A DNA stretch of 64,000 bases from positions 10,751,964 to 10,815,963 of the forward strand of contig CM049320.1 of assembly GCA_026874595.1 (NCBI GenBank), given 5' to 3'. The position numbers were made by a program, and so were the translations under genes. Below the pieces are notes generated by a model, which ran no database searches, was not told where the DNA came from, and was given only the letters and a program-made list of their open reading frames with translations. Shown here in pieces: positions 58,736-64,000 of the stretch; position 1 is the first letter of the stretch; each line of letters begins with the position of its first letter. The DNA is from Sipunculus nudus. Its lineage: Eukaryota; Annelida; Sipuncula; Golfingiida; Sipunculidae.

Positions 58736-59112
58736 TGTTCCAACTCCAATATGGTTATATATGAGAAAAATAAACATCTCCTTTGCTCTGGGAAGTAGCT
58801 TAAATTGGCTGTACATTTCATCTGACTTTAATGATTAGATTAATAGATACTAATGACAAATCAATATCATATAAAGTGGAATATCAATCTCATTCAATTG
58901 AATTATCTATACATCCATCTTTCAATATTAATGCAACAACTCATTCTTCAATATTTTAAAACTAGATAAATTTAGACGTGACTCAAGAAAGTTATTTTAC
59001 AAGAACTGCTCATGGATAATCAACCAGGACCGCGTGAGCATCCATGACAACCCGTAAGAGAGTGCACATCAGAGTTGGAATCAGTCTATGGGTAGGTCAG
59101 GAAATGCAAATG

Positions 59113-59200
59113 GGAGTACCTAAGATGGCGTTGTTCCCCTTCTCTATGATTGGCTGAAGGCAAAAATAGAGCGGGGTACCAGTCTAGCTCTGCACTAGCC
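59113..59200 (+). repeat. inverted-repeat arm, right, next to LINE
   Basis: Partner of 58,648-58,735. It directly precedes the LINE coding remains, so it may be the LINE 5' region, with the left arm coming from a second, opposite 5' fragment. Confidence 0.65.
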
Positions 59201-60930
59201 TCAGCAATGACAATACATCAGCTAGCCCTGGGGCCCCCACAGCCTATTCCTCCCAAATCCCTAGAACCCCTACAAACACTTCTGAAAAAGGTTTTAGTAA
59301 ATTCAACTTCAAACCACTGAGGTTAGTCCATATCAATTGTAATTCATTAAGAAACCCCAGCAGAGTAGCAGAGCTTTATGCTGACATAGAAAGGATCCAA
59401 CCAGACGTCCTCGTCTTAACTAGAACTTGGTTTGACGACAAAATAGCCACAGGATCAGTTATACCCAATTCACTATGTATGAATGTATAAAGAGCAGACA
59501 GCCAAGGTGATGTAAACAGGTGAGTACTTGTAGCTGTCTCTAAAGACAACCTCAGCAGTGAGGTCCCAGAGCTTAGTACAAAATGTGAAGAAGTCTGAGT
59601 AGAAATTAATCTTGTTGGAGCAAAAAACTTCTCATATGTGGTAACTACAGACCAAATGAACAGGATGAGGAGAGAAAAAATCAACTAAGCTTAGCCCTGT
59701 CAAGAACTGGTGCAAAAAATTGTCATATATGGATTGCTGGGGTTTTTAACTTCCCAGACTTTGATTGGTCTGATCCCTCTACACCTAGTACCAAACCTGG
59801 CATCAGCTCAACCCGCTTACATATTAAATGTCTCTCATTTCTTCAGGACAATGGACTCATGCAAGTCGTAAACCAACTTACATGACATAAAAATACTCTT
59901 GACCTTATATTGATGAAATAAGTAGTTGTCTGAAGAGTCAAAACCCTTCCCCTATTTGCCGACCATGACATCCTCTTTATGGAGGCTGACATAAGACCTT
60001 CCAGAGTCAAGATTTATACTGAGAAAAATACTGCTCTGGAGAAAAGGCAAGTGGGATGAAATTACGCAGTACATTTAACAGTTTAGAGACAAATACCTAA
60101 TAATGGACAAGTCATCAAAATCATACAATGAACTTTGGACTATGATTAAAACAGCACTGTCCAGTGATGTGAAAATCTTCATTTCAATGAAACATGCAAA
60201 AGCAAGACAACATGTACCATTGGTGGACAACAAGGTACGCAGGCTTATGAAGCAGTGTGCCTGATACAGATCAAGGACAAAACACCCCGAGGTATGTGCC
60301 AAAGCCAAAGACTTACAGAAAACCATACAGCGTAAGATTAGACAAAAGTATTGGGCCTATTTAAACAACGTGATCCTTGGCCTAGCTGACCCAGACTCCA
60401 CTAAAGGTAAACCAGGTGCCAAATAAAGGTTTAACTCCTTTCTTAAAAGCCAACGCTCCGAGACAGGTGGTGTTAAGTCTATGCTTGAAAAATTACAGTG
60501 GACCTCACTGGAAGCACGATGACGTTTCAGTCGTCTATATATATGTTCTATCGTATAGTTCATGGCCTTGTCACTCTAGAACCTTAGGCATACCTAAATC
60601 CATCTCACTCCTGCATCCGGGGTCATCGACAGAAATACTTGCCCATCGGGCCAGACTAAATTGTTATAGCAATTCCTTCTTCCCACGTACAATACCAGAG
60701 TGGAATGCCCTCAGGTCCACTGTGGTTAAATCCCAAACCCTTGACAAGTTCATATCTGTAGTGGTCAAGGAGCTCTAGCAATATATTTTTTACTTTGTAT
60801 ATATAAAAAATGTTTTTTTTTCTTCTTCTTTTTCCTTTCTTTTTTTCACTTTCTAGACTAAAATGTGCATTGCCTATAATGATCAGTAGTGGACGCTGGC
60901 AGTTACATAATGATGATGATGATGATGACA
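59201..60930 (+). pseudogene. decayed, RT-deleted non-LTR (CR1/L2-like) LINE
   Basis: The plus strand reads in broken frames as a LINE ORF2. An endonuclease part (about 59,311-60,010) shows VHINCNSLRNPSRVAELYAD, PDVLVLTRTWFDD, WIAGVFNFPDFDW and ADHD. A linker with KYWAYLNNVI runs to about 60,460. It passes straight into the C-terminal segment (MLEKLQWTSLEAR, then RARLNCYSNSFFPRTIPEWN), with a stop at 60,776. The whole reverse-transcriptase core is missing. Usual catalytic residues are lost (ETW is RTW; GDFN is GVFN), and several stops occur. The 3' tail ends in a (GAT)n run at about 60,912-60,928, as in CR1-type LINEs. Dead copy. Confidence 0.8.
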
Positions 60931-63900
60931 AAAGGAACAGTTATTGTACTTCCTAATTAACTAGCAGCCAGGCAGACCACTCAACCCCCACCTGCAGCAA
61001 TTGACATGCAAAGCTAAGCCCTGTGGCTGGAACACTCACAGATGCCAATATTAAACAAACACGACACCAAGCCAGCAGGTCTTCTTGCTGTCTTTTGGAC
61101 AATCTGGACAGGTAATGTCACTTGAGATGTCAAGCCAATTTCGATGGCCTTAATTCTGCATTTAAAACACCAATCTCCAGTCATGAATAATATTACAACA
61201 GAATATAATTCTCTCACAAATTAGATTCCATCTTTTGTTTTTTATATTGGTAATAAAATACACTGCAGAACATTTTATTTTAACAAAACTCAAATTTCTC
61301 CAAATGACATGGATGGACCTCTCATGTGCATTCTATTTTCCTGAGTGAATCACCTCTGTGCCTTTTTTTAGCTCAAATTGAAATTTATATTGAAATTTAT
61401 TGCATCAACGAGAGTCAAGCTAGTAATTTCATTCACACAAACTGATGCTGTGTGATGGATGGCCCCTCATAATTGAGGTGCTAAGTATGCTCTTGCGAGT
61501 AACCCCTACTTTTAGTTTTCAACTCAATATTCTTGCATAACATGTTCAATTTTGAATCAAATGAAATTTGTCTGATTATACATTTTTTGCAAATCAAGAT
61601 ACCCTTGCAGGAAAAAAATTCTGTTTTTACAGTATATGTTTCAGTTGACACACTTTAACTGCAAAGATTTCATATGTTTCATGTTTCTGACTAACAGACT
61701 GTTTCTGAATGATAAATAATTTGCAACTTTATTTTGATTCTGAACCCTATTTGCAGAAGAAAGAAAAGATAAATATGTGAAAAAACCTGTTAACTATTTA
61801 TCTTTTTATAGTGTAGTAGGAGCATTAAATGTGATGTTTGAGGATATTCATGATACCAGTAATATAGTAACTAAAGAAGGACCTCACATATTATCAGTCT
61901 ATCCAAGATCAATAAACATAATCTTATCATTTATCAATTCCTATTGTAATACCAGAGGCCACACAAAAAAAAATCATTGTTCAACAGACTCTTACAAAAT
62001 ATGTGGTGTGAGAGAGCAAGTTATTTTTTTACCAATTTTTGGTCAAGACACAATGTATGTATTTTGCATGTATGTATTTTTTATTTTGCAAGAAATAAAA
62101 AAATATAAATTTCTTTCAGTTCTTGAAACAGTTCAGCATAAGATTTAATCTGTTTAGATATCTTTCAGAATTCTTTGAAGTTGTCAGGCAAGGGCATAAA
62201 TTAGCACCATAACCAAGAACCTGGCCTTCAAAAGTCCACATTAAAAGGGAGCAGCTAATCCCCAAGACAATTTTTTTTAGAAATACAAAACTTGAAATTA
62301 GGTAGAAATATATTTGGAAGAAAATGCTGGAAATGGTGAAATAGTACCTATTCCCATCCAAATACATTTAAAATTAGGCTTGTGAATTGTGACAAGCCTT
62401 AGAATTGATTCAATAATCAACTCTTATAGCTTTGATTTAATTATCAATTAAGTTATTTCAATAAGTAGTAAATTAAAGTCTTCTGAATAAAAGCAAACCT
62501 TGTACCACCATAGGGGATTCTTAAATTCTATGCATGCCATGTATACCAGAGGCTAGAGTGAGGCTAATAGGGAATAACAAACACATACATGTACTCACTT
62601 GTGCATCAGATTTTAATTTTTTATTTTTTCCCCAAGTGATCCAGGAGGAAAGAAACAGTTTTTTATTGTGAGTTGAACTGTTGTAAGGTGAGTGATGAAA
62701 CTAGGCTGGATATGCCGGGATGGAATTATGCAAAAAAGTTAAGATTAGAAAATTGAAGCAGAAGTCAAGAATCAATTACAATTTAACCCAGATTGTTGCA
62801 ATTCTATGCATCAATTATTTGTTGCATTTTTACACATCTATTTAAAATAACAAGCAAATTCATGGAATTTATGTCCTCTGCTTCGGCCTCTTGTTATTTT
62901 AGGTTCCTGTGGTCTTCATGCTTCTCTTCTGAATATGTTTTAGTTTTTTTCCCTGAAGATGTCTCCACATGTCATAATTTGAGTTGTGAATAGGGAACAA
63001 AAGGGAAATTTTTGTTTGTTTTAGAGCTGATGATAATAAATTTAGACAGACACTCCAAAACTAATTCCAACCAAGTATGCAGGAGAGCAGTCACTGACCC
63101 AGCCTTGAATTAAATTAAGATAATATTTAGGAAAGGTATTCATAAAAACAAAAACCTGACAGACGGACAGAGGGACAGACAAACAAACCCAAATCAATGT
63201 CCCTCCTTCTGCGGAATTGTGGAGGGGATGGCGGACAATAAACCAGATAAGATGTTCAGAAACTAGCTGACTTCAAACAGGGCCATTGTAATTGATTTGA
63301 GAACAATGATGGAGGGTGAAAGATTAATAAAATTGAAGGTAGAGTATAAGGAAAACTTACTGTAAGCTGCTGGACTTTCAATCACAAGGTTGTAGTCCTA
63401 ACAGTATTAAACTCCTGGCTGGCTACTCCTAGGTCATTGCTCCCAGATCTATGTCTGCTGAGCTAAAAATACAAAGAAAATTTGATTACCTTTTGAGAAT
63501 TAAACTTTAAACAATGTGCACACAAACTCACCTGACTTTGCAAATCTTAGCATTTTAAAATGAAATGACTAAGGCATAGGTTATTCATCGATTCCTCCAT
63601 TTGATATGTATTTGCCATGTCAGGATATTAAAGCTGCCCATTCACCTTCCTGTTGAAAAAGAATTCATGTGATTTCTGGCTTCCTCTGTGTATAAATAAA
63701 TGATCTAAGGGTAATTCTAGTTAAATGAAAAGTTCTTATCAGACATTTATGAAGAATAAATGAACTTGTTTATCAAATTGTTTGTAAACACAGCAATGTT
63801 GACAAATGGGAAAAACATGTGACCTAAGGTGGTAGGTGGCATATATATATGTGGAGGTAATGGGGTCACTTGTTGCAAAACACCATTTGCAAAGCTCTGG

Positions 63901-64000
63901 CTTATCTGACTTGCTGCCAGATGCCCTTTTTCAAGTTGTTTTATTTTGGCAGGCCCCCACATATTATAAACACATTGATATAAACAAAACCAGCAGCCTG
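60931..64000. other. distal flank without genes
   Basis: AT-rich. A family E repeat at about 63,040-63,235 matches 9,815-9,985 (shared GACACTCCAAAAC, ATGCAGGAGAGCA and AAAACCTGACAGAC). A CTGAGCTAAAAAT at about 63,459 resembles a family B end. No credible ORF. Confidence 0.6.

Larger units (their letters stand above)
55669..59112. other. region upstream of the per start codon
   Basis: No credible coding exon, TATA/Inr context or CACGTG E-box could be fixed here. It must hold or precede the 5'UTR exon(s) of per. It contains a family B 5' end at 57,738 and an inverted-repeat arm at 58,648-58,735. Confidence 0.5.

Noticed and set aside
60416-60778. 120-residue plus-strand ORF as a separate gene
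   Set aside because: Its C-terminal half (FFPRTIPEWNALRSTVVKSQ) is the end of a LINE ORF2, and the rest is out of frame with it.
61777-62148. 123-residue plus-strand ORF
   Set aside because: AT-rich, no recognisable domain, no splice or repeat partner. Likely chance, though it is the longest unexplained ORF upstream of per.
55669-64000. per promoter with tandem E-boxes
   Set aside because: I searched for CACGTG upstream of exon 1 and found none. The transcription start cannot be placed, so no promoter is called.

Overview
The window is AT-rich, intron-rich animal DNA. The only protein-coding gene I can support is the circadian clock gene period (per). It lies on the minus strand and fills about three quarters of the window. 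Long introns, many dispersed repeats with (GACGGACA)-type and (TGACCTTGACCTTTGACC)-type modules, and the divergence of the PER protein from insect and vertebrate forms suggest a lophotrochozoan, probably a mollusc. The species cannot be settled from sequence alone.

Layout in transcript order, high to low coordinates: 55.7-64 kb is upstream of the start codon, with no recognisable promoter and a decayed LINE at about 59.2-60.9 kb. The coding region runs from 55,662 to 8,462 in 22 coding exons. Every intron that I join has GT...AG ends, and every junction keeps the reading frame. The coding sum is 4,260 nt, or 1,419 residues. Exons 1-4 (55.7-44.9 kb) encode the N-terminal helix-loop-helix-like part. 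Exons 5-8 encode PAS-A, exons 9-10 PAS-B, and exon 11 the helix after PAS-B. Exons 13-16 encode the casein kinase 1 docking region and its serine-rich follow-on. Exon 17 is long and carries an LT...LxxHN block and a nuclear localisation signal. Exons 20-22 encode the C-terminal part. A 3'UTR of about 1 kb (8,461 to about 7,475) is made of degenerate short repeats rich in Pumilio-type motifs.

The rest is introns and flanking DNA with mobile or tandem repeats. There are two Helitron/HINE-like families (called A and B here). Each has a palindromic 5' end, complementary subterminal repeats, a core of tandem modules and a CTAA 3' end. A probable solo LTR sits inside one A copy with a 4-bp target duplication. 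There are also TA-flanked MITEs, a tRNA-derived SINE, an internally deleted LINE, a 37-bp minisatellite that abuts a per splice donor, a long CT-rich tract, and very long poly-G runs.

PER is expected to act in the negative limb of the circadian feedback loop, with partners such as CRY or TIM and casein kinase 1. No clock partner gene is present in this window. I found no tRNA, rRNA or CRISPR feature and no second coding gene.
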